Below are positions 1-8,137 of a DNA stretch of 18,515 nucleotides, piece by piece. The notes under the pieces were generated by a model. It was not told the DNA's origin, ran no database searches, and was given only the letters and a program-made list of their open reading frames with translations. The DNA comes from Thermosulfurimonas sp. GTDB lineage: Bacteria > Desulfobacterota > Thermodesulfobacteria > Thermodesulfobacteriales > Thermodesulfobacteriaceae. Location of the stretch: assembly GCA_015487645.1 (NCBI GenBank), contig WFPH01000061.1, forward strand, positions 1-18,515, read 5' to 3'. A program made the translations under genes and the position numbers. Each line of letters starts with the position of its first letter. Position 1 is the stretch's first letter.

Positions 1-1
1 C

Positions 2-709
2 ATCCCTCCCCCTAAGCCTCCCTCTCGTGGACCTGAAAAAGACCTCTTGATAAGACAGCTTCTCAAAGATTATGAGCGTCTGGTGGCCATCGACGAACTG
101 GCCAAGCTCGACCGCAAGAAAGCTTTGCGAAAACTCGTAGTGAAAGCCAAAAATGAACTCCGGGAACTCCTTCTGCGAATAGAAAAAGGATATGGAGAGA
201 TCCTGGCCCAGAAAGAAGAAGAGATCAAAAAGTTTATTGCCTCTCGAGAACCTAAAAAGATGTTCCCGGAGATTCGAGAAGTTTTGTGGTGTAAGACCGC
301 TACCCGCTCTATAATTATACCCATTGAAGAGGTCGCTTTTGCGGGAGAAATTAAAGACTACTGGCGGCCCCACCTGATGGAAGGCCTCTTCCCCCTAAAG
401 CTTCTCAAGGGGAAGGGGTTCTTTGAAAGGCTTTTTGGCAAAATTAGCTCCAAGCTTCAAGGAGCCCTATCCGAGAAAGAAGAGAAAGAGCTTCAAGAAA
501 TGATCTTCAAGACCAATAAACTCTTGACGAACGAAAGTAAATTGGTCCTCCTCTGGAAAGATAACAGGTCGCTGGCCCTTCTGGTAGAGGATTTTAAACT
601 GTTAACTCTGGATCCCCAGGTGGAATGGCTTCCGGCCGAAGCCCCCTTTTTGGCGAAAACCTTTTTAGATGGAGAGGAGGTCTATCTTTTTTCCGTAGCC
701 CAGAGCTAA
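2..709 (+). CDS. Unrecognised protein, 5' end outside window (partial)
   Basis: I do not recognise this protein. The frame is open from base 2 to the TAA at 707-709. A TTG at 47 could be a start, but no convincing Shine-Dalgarno site precedes it and the frame upstream encodes a proline-rich stretch (IPPPKPPSRGPEKD), so the gene probably begins before the window. Counted from the TTG, residues 1-70 are charged and helical, possibly coiled coil (many Glu, Lys and Leu). Residues 75-110 look more like beta structure and are followed by a Leu/Lys/Phe-rich amphipathic section. No transmembrane segment or catalytic motif is visible. The stop lies one base before the pilB-like ATG, so the two are very likely cotranscribed and may be translationally coupled. 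A role in the same pilus or secretion machinery is inferred from context only. Confidence 0.75.
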   Translation: MPPPKPPSRGPEKDLLIRQLLKDYERLVAIDELAKLDRKKALRKLVVKAKNELRELLLRIEKGYGEILAQKEEEIKKFIASREPKKMFPEIREVLWCKTATRSIIIPIEEVAFAGEIKDYWRPHLMEGLFPLKLLKGKGFFERLFGKISSKLQGALSEKEEKELQEMIFKTNKLLTNESKLVLLWKDNRSLALLVEDFKLLTLDPQVEWLPAEAPFLAKTFLDGEEVYLFSVAQS

Positions 710-710
710 T

Positions 711-3035
711 ATGCTAGACCAGGAACTTAAGGCCTACATAGAAAACCGTCTAAAAGAAGCCGAACTTTACGCCAAACAGGGCCTGGTGGACGAGGCCCTG
801 GAAGTCTATAAGGAACTCCGGGATCTGGTCTCCACCGAAGAGAACGGCCTCAAACAGGAGATCCAGAAAAGGATCTTTGAGCTTGAGGCTTTCAAGGGGG
901 TGGTCTCGGAGGAGGTCTCCAGTGAGGAATCCTCCTTTGAAGAAAAGTTGAGAAAGGCTCTCATACTCAAAGATGGGGCCTTTTATCAGCAAGCCATCAA
1001 AATTCTGGAAGAACTGCTCGAGGAAAGACCCAGCCTGGAGGTCTATCGAGCCCTGGCGGAGTGTCTCGAAGCGTTAGGACATTTTGAAAAGGCCGTTAGC
1101 GTCCTGAAAAAGGCTCTCAAGGAGATTTCCTTTTCTCCAGAATCCAAATCGGATTTCCTGGCTCTGGAAAAGAAGTTGGCCGAGGATCTGGAAAAAGCAT
1201 ACGAGTTTGACGAAGCCCTTACCCTTTATCAAGCCTTATTGAAAGAAATCCCCGAAGAAAAAGAATTTTTTACGGAAAAGATCGAATTTTTGAAGAGTAT
1301 AGTAGCTTCATGTGGGCGTTTAAAATTTCTCCTTAAGAAAAAGATCGTCACGCCTTCGATATGCAAAGAGGCCGCAGAGATCGCTAAAGAGACCGGAGAA
1401 AGCATAGAGGAAGTCCTGATAGAAAAATTTCATATTCCAAAAAGTGAGATCGGCGAAGCCCTTTCTCGATTTTACAATTGCCCCTTCTGGGAATTCTCGG
1501 AAAAAGAATTGATCCACAAACCACGCTGTCTTGAGGGAGTAAAAGAGTCCTTTTTGCGCCAGTTAGTAGTAGCTCCTATAGAAAACGACGAAGGCCAAAT
1601 CACGCTGGTCACCGACAATCCCTTCAATCTGGACAAGATCGAACAGGCCAAAAAGATCTTAGAACTTCGAGAGTTTGAGATCGCCGTCGGTATAAAAGAA
1701 GACATTCTCAAGCTTCTGGATCTCTACTACGGGAAGATTCACTACTTCGAGCCCTCGGAAATGCCCCAGTTGGAAGTCATTCCCGAAGAGGAAGAAGAAG
1801 CCCTCGAGGAAGAGGAAGCTCTCCCGGAGGATCAGGAAAGTGTAGTGGTTCAATTGGCCAACTATATCCTTGAAGAAGCATACAATCGAGGGGCTTCGGA
1901 CATCCATATTGAAAGCCTTACCGGCCGGCGAGGCGCCCAGATCCGCTTCCGCATCGATGGGGAGTGTATACCTTTTCAGACCGTTCCTTATTCCATGAAA
2001 CGCCCCCTGGTCTCCCGATACAAGATCATGGCCGGGCTGGATATTGCGGAAAAACGGCTACCCCAGGACGGAAAGATCAAGTTTCGCACCCGCACCGGTA
2101 AGGTCTTCGAGGTCCGTGTGGCCACCATTCCCACCATAGAGAACAACGAGGACGTGGTCATGCGAATCCTGGGCGGGGTCCAGGCCCGGACCCTAGAGGA
2201 GATCGGCCTACGACCGGAGGTCTTAGAGCAGTTCAAAAAACTGCTAGAAATGCCCTACGGCTTGATCCTGGTGGTCGGTCCCACAGGCTCCGGTAAGACC
2301 ACCACCCTTCACGCGGCTCTCCATTACATCAACCGCCCCAGTAAGAAGATCTGGACCGCCGAAGATCCGGTGGAAATCGTGCAGGAAGGCTTAAGACAGG
2401 TCCAGGTCCGTCCCAAGATCGGACTTACCTTCGCCCGGGTACTCCGGGCCTTTCTGCGGGCTGATCCCGACGTCATCATGATCGGGGAGACCCGAGACGA
2501 AGAAACCGCCCACACCCTGATCGAAGCTTCTCTTACCGGGCATCTGGTCTTCTCCACTTTACATACCAACAGCGCCCCGGAAACCGTGACCCGGCTTCTG
2601 GGCATGGGGATCGATCCTTACAACTTCGCGGACGCCCTCCTGGGAGTGCTAGCCCAGCGTCTGGCCAAACGGCTCTGTCCGGACTGCAAGGAACCCTATC
2701 AACCCACGGACAAGGATCTGGAAGAACTGATCTTCGAATATGGAGAGCACCCCTTGAAGCCCCTGACCGAGGAAGAAGTCCGCCAGGCCACCCTTTACCG
2801 GCCGGTGGGCTGCAGTCGTTGCAACCATACCGGTTACCGGGGCCGAATAGCCATTCACGAACTCCTCATTCCCAACGACGAAATCCGGGAGCTCATCGTT
2901 AGGGCTTCCCCGGTCCATGAAATTCGGGACGCGGCCATGCGAAACGGGATGTTTACCCTAAAACAGGACGGTATTTTCAAGGTCCTGACCGGAGAGACCG
3001 ACCTCAAACAGGTCCGAGCGGTCTGTGTCCGCTGA
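711..3035 (+). CDS. pilB: PilB/GspE-type pilus or secretion assembly ATPase with TPR-like N-terminal extension
   Basis: Cytoplasmic hexameric ATPase that powers assembly of a type IV pilus or type II secretion pseudopilus. The 774 residues exceed the usual 500-600. Residues about 10-190 contain TPR-like helix pairs (AELYAKQGLVDEALEVYKEL at 17-36, then similar units near 87-107, 110-138 and 160-180). Residues about 203-345 resemble an MshEN/T2SSE N-terminal domain. An acidic linker (359-376) leads into the ATPase domain. Walker A is GPTGSGKTTT at 523-532, and the Walker B/Asp box region DPDVIMIGETRDEE lies near 585-598 with Glu593. A zinc tetracysteine motif is formed by C656/C659 and C701/C704. 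It starts with ATG one base after the upstream stop. The tetracysteine and overall form fit PilB/GspE rather than the retraction ATPase PilT. PilB and GspE cannot be separated without seeing the neighbouring pilus genes. Confidence 0.9.
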   Translation: MLDQELKAYIENRLKEAELYAKQGLVDEALEVYKELRDLVSTEENGLKQEIQKRIFELEAFKGVVSEEVSSEESSFEEKLRKALILKDGAFYQQAIKILEELLEERPSLEVYRALAECLEALGHFEKAVSVLKKALKEISFSPESKSDFLALEKKLAEDLEKAYEFDEALTLYQALLKEIPEEKEFFTEKIEFLKSIVASCGRLKFLLKKKIVTPSICKEAAEIAKETGESIEEVLIEKFHIPKSEIGEALSRFYNCPFWEFSEKELIHKPRCLEGVKESFLRQLVVAPIENDEGQITLVTDNPFNLDKIEQAKKILELREFEIAVGIKEDILKLLDLYYGKIHYFEPSEMPQLEVIPEEEEEALEEEEALPEDQESVVVQLANYILEEAYNRGASDIHIESLTGRRGAQIRFRIDGECIPFQTVPYSMKRPLVSRYKIMAGLDIAEKRLPQDGKIKFRTRTGKVFEVRVATIPTIENNEDVVMRILGGVQARTLEEIGLRPEVLEQFKKLLEMPYGLILVVGPTGSGKTTTLHAALHYINRPSKKIWTAEDPVEIVQEGLRQVQVRPKIGLTFARVLRAFLRADPDVIMIGETRDEETAHTLIEASLTGHLVFSTLHTNSAPETVTRLLGMGIDPYNFADALLGVLAQRLAKRLCPDCKEPYQPTDKDLEELIFEYGEHPLKPLTEEEVRQATLYRPVGCSRCNHTGYRGRIAIHELLIPNDEIRELIVRASPVHEIRDAAMRNGMFTLKQDGIFKVLTGETDLKQVRAVCVR

Positions 3036-3965
3036 TTAGAAAAGTTCCCGGAGTTTTTTCACGGTTTCAGCCTTTACCTCGTAGACATAAGGACCACTTT
3101 TCACATAAAACTTCTCTCCAGACCGCCCGAAAAGAAGTTTTCTCTCAAAGATCTTGGTCTTGACCTCGAGACGCCCGATTTCTTTCTTAAATTCCTCTGG
3201 AGGAACTACCTTTTCGGCAAAGAACGGAAAGAAACTCCGCAACCGCTTTTTTACCTCCTCCGGATCCATCTTGCGCTTATGCTCCTTCTTGGTTAAAAGC
3301 CAGGCCTCTTTTTCTTTTCTAAGGAGATAGAGCCGCTTTCCCTGCCAGAAGAGGGCCAGGGATTTGAGGTCGGGATAGGCCAGAGTCAGGATGGTCTTAT
3401 CCACCCAGGGCTCGGCCGAAGGTTCCCCGGGGCTTTCAGACCAGATCTCAAACCGGGCCAGGAGGTTATCCGGAACCAGATAAACCGCCTCCGAACTCTG
3501 TGGTCGCACGAAACAACTCTCCCAATAAGGGCCTCTTTTTCCAATAAGGATATGGAAGATTTCCTTCCCCTTCCGAAGACCTACCAGATGTAAGGCCTTC
3601 TTGTCCGTAAGATAAAAGGTCTCCCAGTAAGTTTTACCCCGGGCCCTCTCTTCTCCCGATAAGGAAGCCAGATCCGAAAGGAGCCTACGAATCATGGCCT
3701 CCTTCGCCGGCCGGGGAAAGTCCTCCTTCTTGGAAGGCCCCCATATCTCCCAACGGCCCTGTGAAAACTTTAGGGTAAGGACTTTCTCTGGATGGGTCCC
3801 CAGCCAGACCCGAAGCTCATCGGCCTTTCTCCAGGTCTCTTCTCCTATCCGGACCAAAAGGGCCTCTTTTATCCCTTCCGGGCGTTCGGCCCGCTGAACC
3901 ACGAAGTACATAAGGAACAGAATGACCAAAAGCCCGGCCAAAAAGACCAGATTACGGGGACTCAC
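3036..3965 (-). CDS. Membrane-anchored DUF4340 domain protein
   Basis: A 309-residue protein with a single N-terminal membrane anchor (about residues 5-24, NLVFLAGLLVILFLMYFVVQ), followed by a Lys/Glu-rich, mainly beta domain expected outside the inner membrane. Anchor, length and position just after a GldG-like gene fit the DUF4340 family, whose biochemical role is not known. It starts with GTG, supported by a strong AGGAGG six bases upstream. The start lies 14 bases inside the preceding permease/GldG-like gene, so the two are coupled. Its TAA begins at the base directly after the pilB-like stop on the other strand. The context suggests an accessory subunit of the Gld-type ABC system. The family call rests on context and general pattern, not on a sharp motif. 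Confidence 0.7.
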   Translation of the reverse strand: MSPRNLVFLAGLLVILFLMYFVVQRAERPEGIKEALLVRIGEETWRKADELRVWLGTHPEKVLTLKFSQGRWEIWGPSKKEDFPRPAKEAMIRRLLSDLASLSGEERARGKTYWETFYLTDKKALHLVGLRKGKEIFHILIGKRGPYWESCFVRPQSSEAVYLVPDNLLARFEIWSESPGEPSAEPWVDKTILTLAYPDLKSLALFWQGKRLYLLRKEKEAWLLTKKEHKRKMDPEEVKKRLRSFFPFFAEKVVPPEEFKKEIGRLEVKTKIFERKLLFGRSGEKFYVKSGPYVYEVKAETVKKLRELF

Positions 3966-6342
3966 GACCGGCCTCCTGATAAAATCTCCTGCGCCGGCTT
4001 CGTCTGTGCCAGAAAAGGAGCCCTCCTAGAAGGGCCCAGGCCAGCGCCGGCAGAAAGACCACCACCAGGCGCCAGAAGAGTCGAACCTGAGGCGAGACCG
4101 GAGGAAGATACCTTACCGGTTTCAACCTGGCCCGCAGGGAAAGCAGTTCGCCGCCGAGAGCCAGAGCTTCCGCAGCGTTGGCAAAGAATAGGGCGTTGTC
4201 GAAGATGTCAATGATCCCGTCCGCAAACATGGCCCCGGAGCCCACCAGAATAAGTCTCCCGGGCTGGGACGACTCCGGGGCTACGGCCGTCTTTTTCTCC
4301 CGAGAGGACTTCTTTGTTTCTTTTTCTCCGGGCCAAGGGGGCGCGGTGCCATTAAAGGGCAGCGGGAATCGGCCTTCTACCAGAAGCGCCAGAGGATACG
4401 CCCGGGTCTCCTTCGGAGGGGTAAAGTCCTTTTCGCTGAGAGACCCGAGTCCCACCTCCTCGGCCCAGGCTCTAGGCGAAGAAGTGAAAAGGGGCTTCAC
4501 CTTGAGACCGAGCTTTTGGGTAATCTTCTGATCTACCTCCAAGGGGCTTCCCCAAAGATAGAGAAGGGCATTCAGACCATGAGTGATGGGGGAGGCCTGG
4601 TCCATCTGAGGAGCAAGAACCTGCACCTGCATGGGGAAATTGACCGGCACATGGACCAGGGCCTTGAAGATACCGATCTCCCTTTCCTGAGAGACGGCCA
4701 TGGTGACCATCTGATGATCGAAAAGGACCTGGTTCTTGATCTCAAGACCGTAGGTCTCAAGGAGCTTGTTGACCGAAAGGTCCTGGGGCATGGGGGTGGC
4801 CAGAATTTCGCCCTCCGGGCCCGGATTATAGGAAAATCGGGCCGCGGAAGTGGCCAGCATGACCGCACCTCCCCGGTGAAGGAAACGGCCGATCTCAAAG
4901 AGCTGGCGGTCATTGAGTTTCCCGGGCGAGAGTATCACCAACAGCCGGGCCTTCTCAGGAAGGCCATTTTCCTTGGTCAGGGGGGTGCCTTTGACCTCAA
5001 ATCCCAGGGCCCGAAGGATCTCCTCCGCCGTGCGATAGCTCCCAGAAAGGAAATCCGTCCGGGAGAGGAAAGCAACTACCGGTTTCTCGGAAAGCGTAAG
5101 CTTATAAATCCGGGAAACCAGATCATATTCCAGGGTAGAGAGCGAATCCGGGACCACCTGGGGGATGACCTCTTCAGGCTTGTCGAGGTAGGCCAGGGCT
5201 ATGGCACTATAGACCCTTCGGACGCTCACTTTGTCTCTCTCAATGGTTTGAACCGCAAAGGGCTCTATACCCCGATCCCGAAGCTTCCTTTCAAGCTCCG
5301 GATCCTTGGTGGGGTCTACCACCGCGTAACGCACCCGGGGATTCAGAGCCGAGAGCTCCTCAAGTAGAGCTCGCACCTCCACCGTGAGATTCTTCATGGC
5401 TGGAGGGAGTTTCTCCGGAGAAGAAACATAGTAAGTGATCTGGAGAGGGGCCTTGAGGCGGGCAAGGACCTTTCGGGTAACCGGCGATAGGGTGTAGAGC
5501 TTCTCCTCGGTAAGGTCGAGACGGGGTAGCTTAACCTGGGCCAGCACGGCATTGAGCACCAGCACAAGGCCCAACCAAACCGCCACCGAAGGGTAAAAAA
5601 GCGGCCGGCGATGGTAACGAAGATAGCCCGCAAGGGTGAAATAATTGAGAATCAGAAAAGTTGCGGTGTAGGTCAGAAAGAAGAAGACCTCCCGCAGGGG
5701 CACCACCCCTTTGATGAAAGGCGAAAGGTGGGGAGTAAGCCCCAGAGCATTTCGCAGAAAGGCCCCCACTCCGGGAAGCCAGGAATCCAGCGAAGAAGAC
5801 ACCAGATCCGTGCCCAGGAGAATACTTACCAAACCGGCCACCGCCGTGAGCACAAAGGAAGCGATCTGATCCTCAAAAAGGGCGGAGATGAAAAGTCCAA
5901 GCGCAATATAGAACCCCAGGAGCAAAGCCGCGCCCACATAGCCCGCTACTAGGGCTCCGCTGTCCGGATCCCCCAACACGGCAAGCATCAAAGGGATGAT
6001 CAGGGTTCCGGACAGGATGGTCAGCCCGAAAAGGTAAGTACCCAAGAACTTGCCCAAAACCAGGGACCAGGTGGGAAAAGGGAAGCTCAGGAGAAGCCCT
6101 AGAGTGCCGCTCTTTCTCTCCTCGGCCCAGACCCGCATGGTGAGCGCGGAAACGAAGACCAGGAGGATCACCGGAAAGGGCTCAAAGAAGGCCCGCATGT
6201 CGCAGACCCGGGCCAGGAAGAAGGTGTTCATATAAAGCCCGTTCACTACCAACAGAAAGGCTACGGCAAAGATATAGGCCAGAGGCGAACGGAAGTAGCC
6301 CAGATACTCCTTTTTCAGAATTACCCAGAGCCCGCGTATCAT
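3952..6342 (-). CDS. Fused ABC-2 permease and GldG-like auxiliary protein
   Basis: A 796-residue fusion of two parts that are often separate proteins. Residues 1-245 form an ABC-2 type permease (GldF-like) with about six hydrophobic segments and the typical cytoplasmic loop EERKSGTLGLLLSFP (74-88). A further membrane segment (about 253-270) leads into a GldG-like ABC auxiliary domain (about 271-740) that starts with the family hallmark LDLTEEKLYTLSP (275-287) and contains STLEYDLVSRIYKLT (402-416). A Lys/Glu/Pro-rich loop at 668-694 is probably disordered. A C-terminal membrane segment (about 755-778) ends in a basic tail, HRRSRRRR. The ATG overlaps the stop of the ATPase gene as ATGA. It should form the membrane part of a transporter with that ATPase. 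The GldA/F/G set is known for gliding motility in Bacteroidota but also occurs in non-gliders; the substrate is unknown. Confidence 0.85.
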   Translation of the reverse strand: MIRGLWVILKKEYLGYFRSPLAYIFAVAFLLVVNGLYMNTFFLARVCDMRAFFEPFPVILLVFVSALTMRVWAEERKSGTLGLLLSFPFPTWSLVLGKFLGTYLFGLTILSGTLIIPLMLAVLGDPDSGALVAGYVGAALLLGFYIALGLFISALFEDQIASFVLTAVAGLVSILLGTDLVSSSLDSWLPGVGAFLRNALGLTPHLSPFIKGVVPLREVFFFLTYTATFLILNYFTLAGYLRYHRRPLFYPSVAVWLGLVLVLNAVLAQVKLPRLDLTEEKLYTLSPVTRKVLARLKAPLQITYYVSSPEKLPPAMKNLTVEVRALLEELSALNPRVRYAVVDPTKDPELERKLRDRGIEPFAVQTIERDKVSVRRVYSAIALAYLDKPEEVIPQVVPDSLSTLEYDLVSRIYKLTLSEKPVVAFLSRTDFLSGSYRTAEEILRALGFEVKGTPLTKENGLPEKARLLVILSPGKLNDRQLFEIGRFLHRGGAVMLATSAARFSYNPGPEGEILATPMPQDLSVNKLLETYGLEIKNQVLFDHQMVTMAVSQEREIGIFKALVHVPVNFPMQVQVLAPQMDQASPITHGLNALLYLWGSPLEVDQKITQKLGLKVKPLFTSSPRAWAEEVGLGSLSEKDFTPPKETRAYPLALLVEGRFPLPFNGTAPPWPGEKETKKSSREKKTAVAPESSQPGRLILVGSGAMFADGIIDIFDNALFFANAAEALALGGELLSLRARLKPVRYLPPVSPQVRLFWRLVVVFLPALAWALLGGLLFWHRRSRRRRFYQEAGRESP

Positions 6343-7250
6343 GAACGCCCCACCAATTTCAAGAAGAGTTCCTCCAGCGAAAGCCTCTCAGGGAAACACT
6401 CCTTGACCGGCCAGCCCTTCTCGCAGAGGAAACAAGCCAGATCCGGCCGATCCTCTTCCAAGACTACCCGAAACTCTCCTTCGGTAAGGCGCGAGACCTC
6501 CACCACTCCGGGAATCCCCTTCAGATCCTCGGAAAGACTCCCTTCCACCCGCACCCGATAGACCGGTTTGGGATATATCTGCCGGTAGATCTCCTCTTGG
6601 GTGCCGGAGGTGACTTCCCGGCCCTGGTTGAGGATGAGGATCCGGTCCGCCAGGGCCTCCACTTCCTGAAGGATATGGGTGGAAAAGATGATGGCTTTTT
6701 CCGCCGCGAGTTCCCGGATGAGGCTTCGCATCTCGGCGATCTGCAAAGGATCGAGCCCGGTGGTGGGTTCGTCCAGGATCAGGATGGGAGGATCGTGGAT
6801 CAGGGCCTGGGCCAGCCCCACCCGCTGCCGAAACCCCTTGGAGAGCTCTCCAATAGGTTGCCGGAGAACGGACTTGAGGCCACAGGCCTCAATGACCCAG
6901 GACTCCCGAGCCTTCTTTCTGGCCCCGGAAAGCCCCCGAGCCTCGGCCACGAAGGAGAGATACTCCCCCACCTCAAGATAGTCATAAAGAGGGGGAGTTT
7001 CGGGCAGATACCCGAAGAAGGCCCGGGCGGTCTCGGGCTGGGCGACCACGTCCACCCCGTTGAGGAGAACTCGCCCGGCTGTGGGCACGATCTGGGTGGA
7101 AAGGATCTTCAGGATGGTGGTCTTTCCGGCTCCATTCGGCCCGAGAAGGCCCAGAATCTCCCCGGCCGAGACCGAGAAAGAGACTCCGGCCACGGCCAGC
7201 CGTGAACCGTAGGCCATCTCCAGGCCTTCGGCCTCGACCAAGCCTCCCAT
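6339..7250 (-). CDS. ABC transporter ATP-binding protein, GldA-like
   Basis: ATPase subunit of the ABC-2 type transporter encoded just downstream. Walker A is GPNGAGKTT (37-45), the Q-loop region reads FGYLPETPPLYD (79-90) with Glu84 in place of the usual Gln, the signature is LSKGFRQR (136-143), Walker B is ILILDEPTTGLDP (156-168) and the switch His is H192 in STHILQEVE. Glu at the Q-loop together with the NPLY/PPLY-type motif is, as I recall, common in GldA and related ATPases. Residues about 230-303 form the usual C-terminal extension. The start is an ATG 23 bases after the methyltransferase stop, the widest gap in this eight-gene string, and the end overlaps the permease start by 4 bases. 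A weak promoter may sit in that gap. No drug or polysaccharide specificity can be read from the sequence. Confidence 0.88.
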   Translation of the reverse strand: MGGLVEAEGLEMAYGSRLAVAGVSFSVSAGEILGLLGPNGAGKTTILKILSTQIVPTAGRVLLNGVDVVAQPETARAFFGYLPETPPLYDYLEVGEYLSFVAEARGLSGARKKARESWVIEACGLKSVLRQPIGELSKGFRQRVGLAQALIHDPPILILDEPTTGLDPLQIAEMRSLIRELAAEKAIIFSTHILQEVEALADRILILNQGREVTSGTQEEIYRQIYPKPVYRVRVEGSLSEDLKGIPGVVEVSRLTEGEFRVVLEEDRPDLACFLCEKGWPVKECFPERLSLEELFLKLVGRS

Positions 7251-7258
7251 CGTCCCAT

Positions 7259-7287
7259 AAAATAGATACGCTCTTAAGCGAAGGCAA
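7259..7287 (-). promoter_or_regulatory. Possible weak internal promoter before the ABC cassette
   Basis: On the minus strand TTGCCT (7287-7282) is separated by exactly 17 bases from TATTTT (7264-7259); each matches its sigma-70 consensus at four of six positions. The predicted transcript would begin at or next to the ABC ATPase ATG, so it would be nearly leaderless. The site lies in the only real gap inside the long minus-strand gene string. The spacing is good and the boxes are mediocre, so this is tentative. Confidence 0.27.
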
Positions 7288-8137
7288 GGGCCTCTTTCTT
7301 AAGATCCACCACCAAAAGAGCTATCCGCACCCGGGTGCGGGAAGGCACCCGTCCCTCCCGGGCCTTATCCTCCAGATAGGCCCTGAGGGCTTCCCTGAGC
7401 TTTTCGTCCACCGCAAGGCCCTCGCCACGAATCTTGAAAAGAAGTCTCTCGATCTCCTTCTCCAAAGGGCGGCTTCTCTCCCAGACACCGGAAAAAAATC
7501 TGAGATCCGCAGGATAGCCTAAAGAAAATAAATAATTAAAGAGAACCACCGCCCCGGGACTCCTTGGTCGGGGGCGACGCCCGAAGAAACGCTCGAGCAC
7601 CTCCCGAAAGAGCTCGTTCTCCCTGAGCCCGGCCCACTGGACCACCACCAGAAACCTGCGGGTGATCTCAAGCAGCCGATCCACCTCCTTAAGATCGTTG
7701 AGAACAGGGGTAAGGGAAACGAAGACGGTATCGAAAGTCTCTGAAGGAGACCAGGTGCGCCAATCAGCCTCCACCACCTCCACGTTCCGCAGACCGGCGG
7801 CCTCGAGTTTGCGCCGGAGGACGGCCAGCATCCCGGAGGAAACATCCAGGGCCACCACCCGCCTGACCCTGGGGGCAAAGCGCAGGGTGTAAGTCCCGGT
7901 TCCGCAGCAGAGATCGAAAAGGGAAAAGTCTGGCGAAAGGGCCCCGGCCCTTTCCATTTCGGCCACCACCGTGGCCACCATTTCGCGATAAAACGCATTT
8001 TCTTCCAGATCGTCATAAGTATCCGCCATCCGGTCCCAGAAATCCGGCTTGAGAAAGGCCTCATCCTCGGGTGTTTTAAAAGACTCCTGGTAAGCCTTCC
8101 AGAATTCAGGCCGAAAAGGGTCAGGAACCTTTTTCAT
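7274..8137 (-). CDS. Class I SAM-dependent methyltransferase, substrate unknown
   Basis: A soluble 287-residue methyltransferase. Motif I is LFDLCCGTGTYTLRFAP (about 73-89), followed by the acidic residue ending VVALD (D98) that binds the SAM ribose, and later DTVFVSLTPVLNDLKEVDRLL as the motif IV/V region. The N-terminal section contains KPDFWDRMADTYDD, a lead-in resembling those of UbiE-like and related small-molecule methyltransferases. I chose the ATG at 8137 because GAGG lies six bases before it; this gives a 17-base overlap with the 3' end of nusB. An in-frame ATG at 8164 would add nine residues but has no good ribosome site. The substrate cannot be named. Its place between nusB and the Gld-type ABC genes may mean a link to the latter, but cotranscription is the only evidence. 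Confidence 0.82.
   Translation of the reverse strand: MKKVPDPFRPEFWKAYQESFKTPEDEAFLKPDFWDRMADTYDDLEENAFYREMVATVVAEMERAGALSPDFSLFDLCCGTGTYTLRFAPRVRRVVALDVSSGMLAVLRRKLEAAGLRNVEVVEADWRTWSPSETFDTVFVSLTPVLNDLKEVDRLLEITRRFLVVVQWAGLRENELFREVLERFFGRRPRPRSPGAVVLFNYLFSLGYPADLRFFSGVWERSRPLEKEIERLLFKIRGEGLAVDEKLREALRAYLEDKAREGRVPSRTRVRIALLVVDLKKEALAFA

Noticed and set aside
2995..3024. Hairpin at the pilB end as a Rho-independent terminator
   Set aside because: The stem is interrupted by a 5-base bulge and the nearest T-run is about 30 bases away, too far for an intrinsic terminator.
4516..5367. Long plus-strand open frame (283 codons) opposite the permease/GldG-like gene
   Set aside because: It is antisense to a well-supported coding frame, its product is low-complexity (Gly, Arg, His, Asp-rich) with no domain, and GC-rich codon use explains the missing stops.
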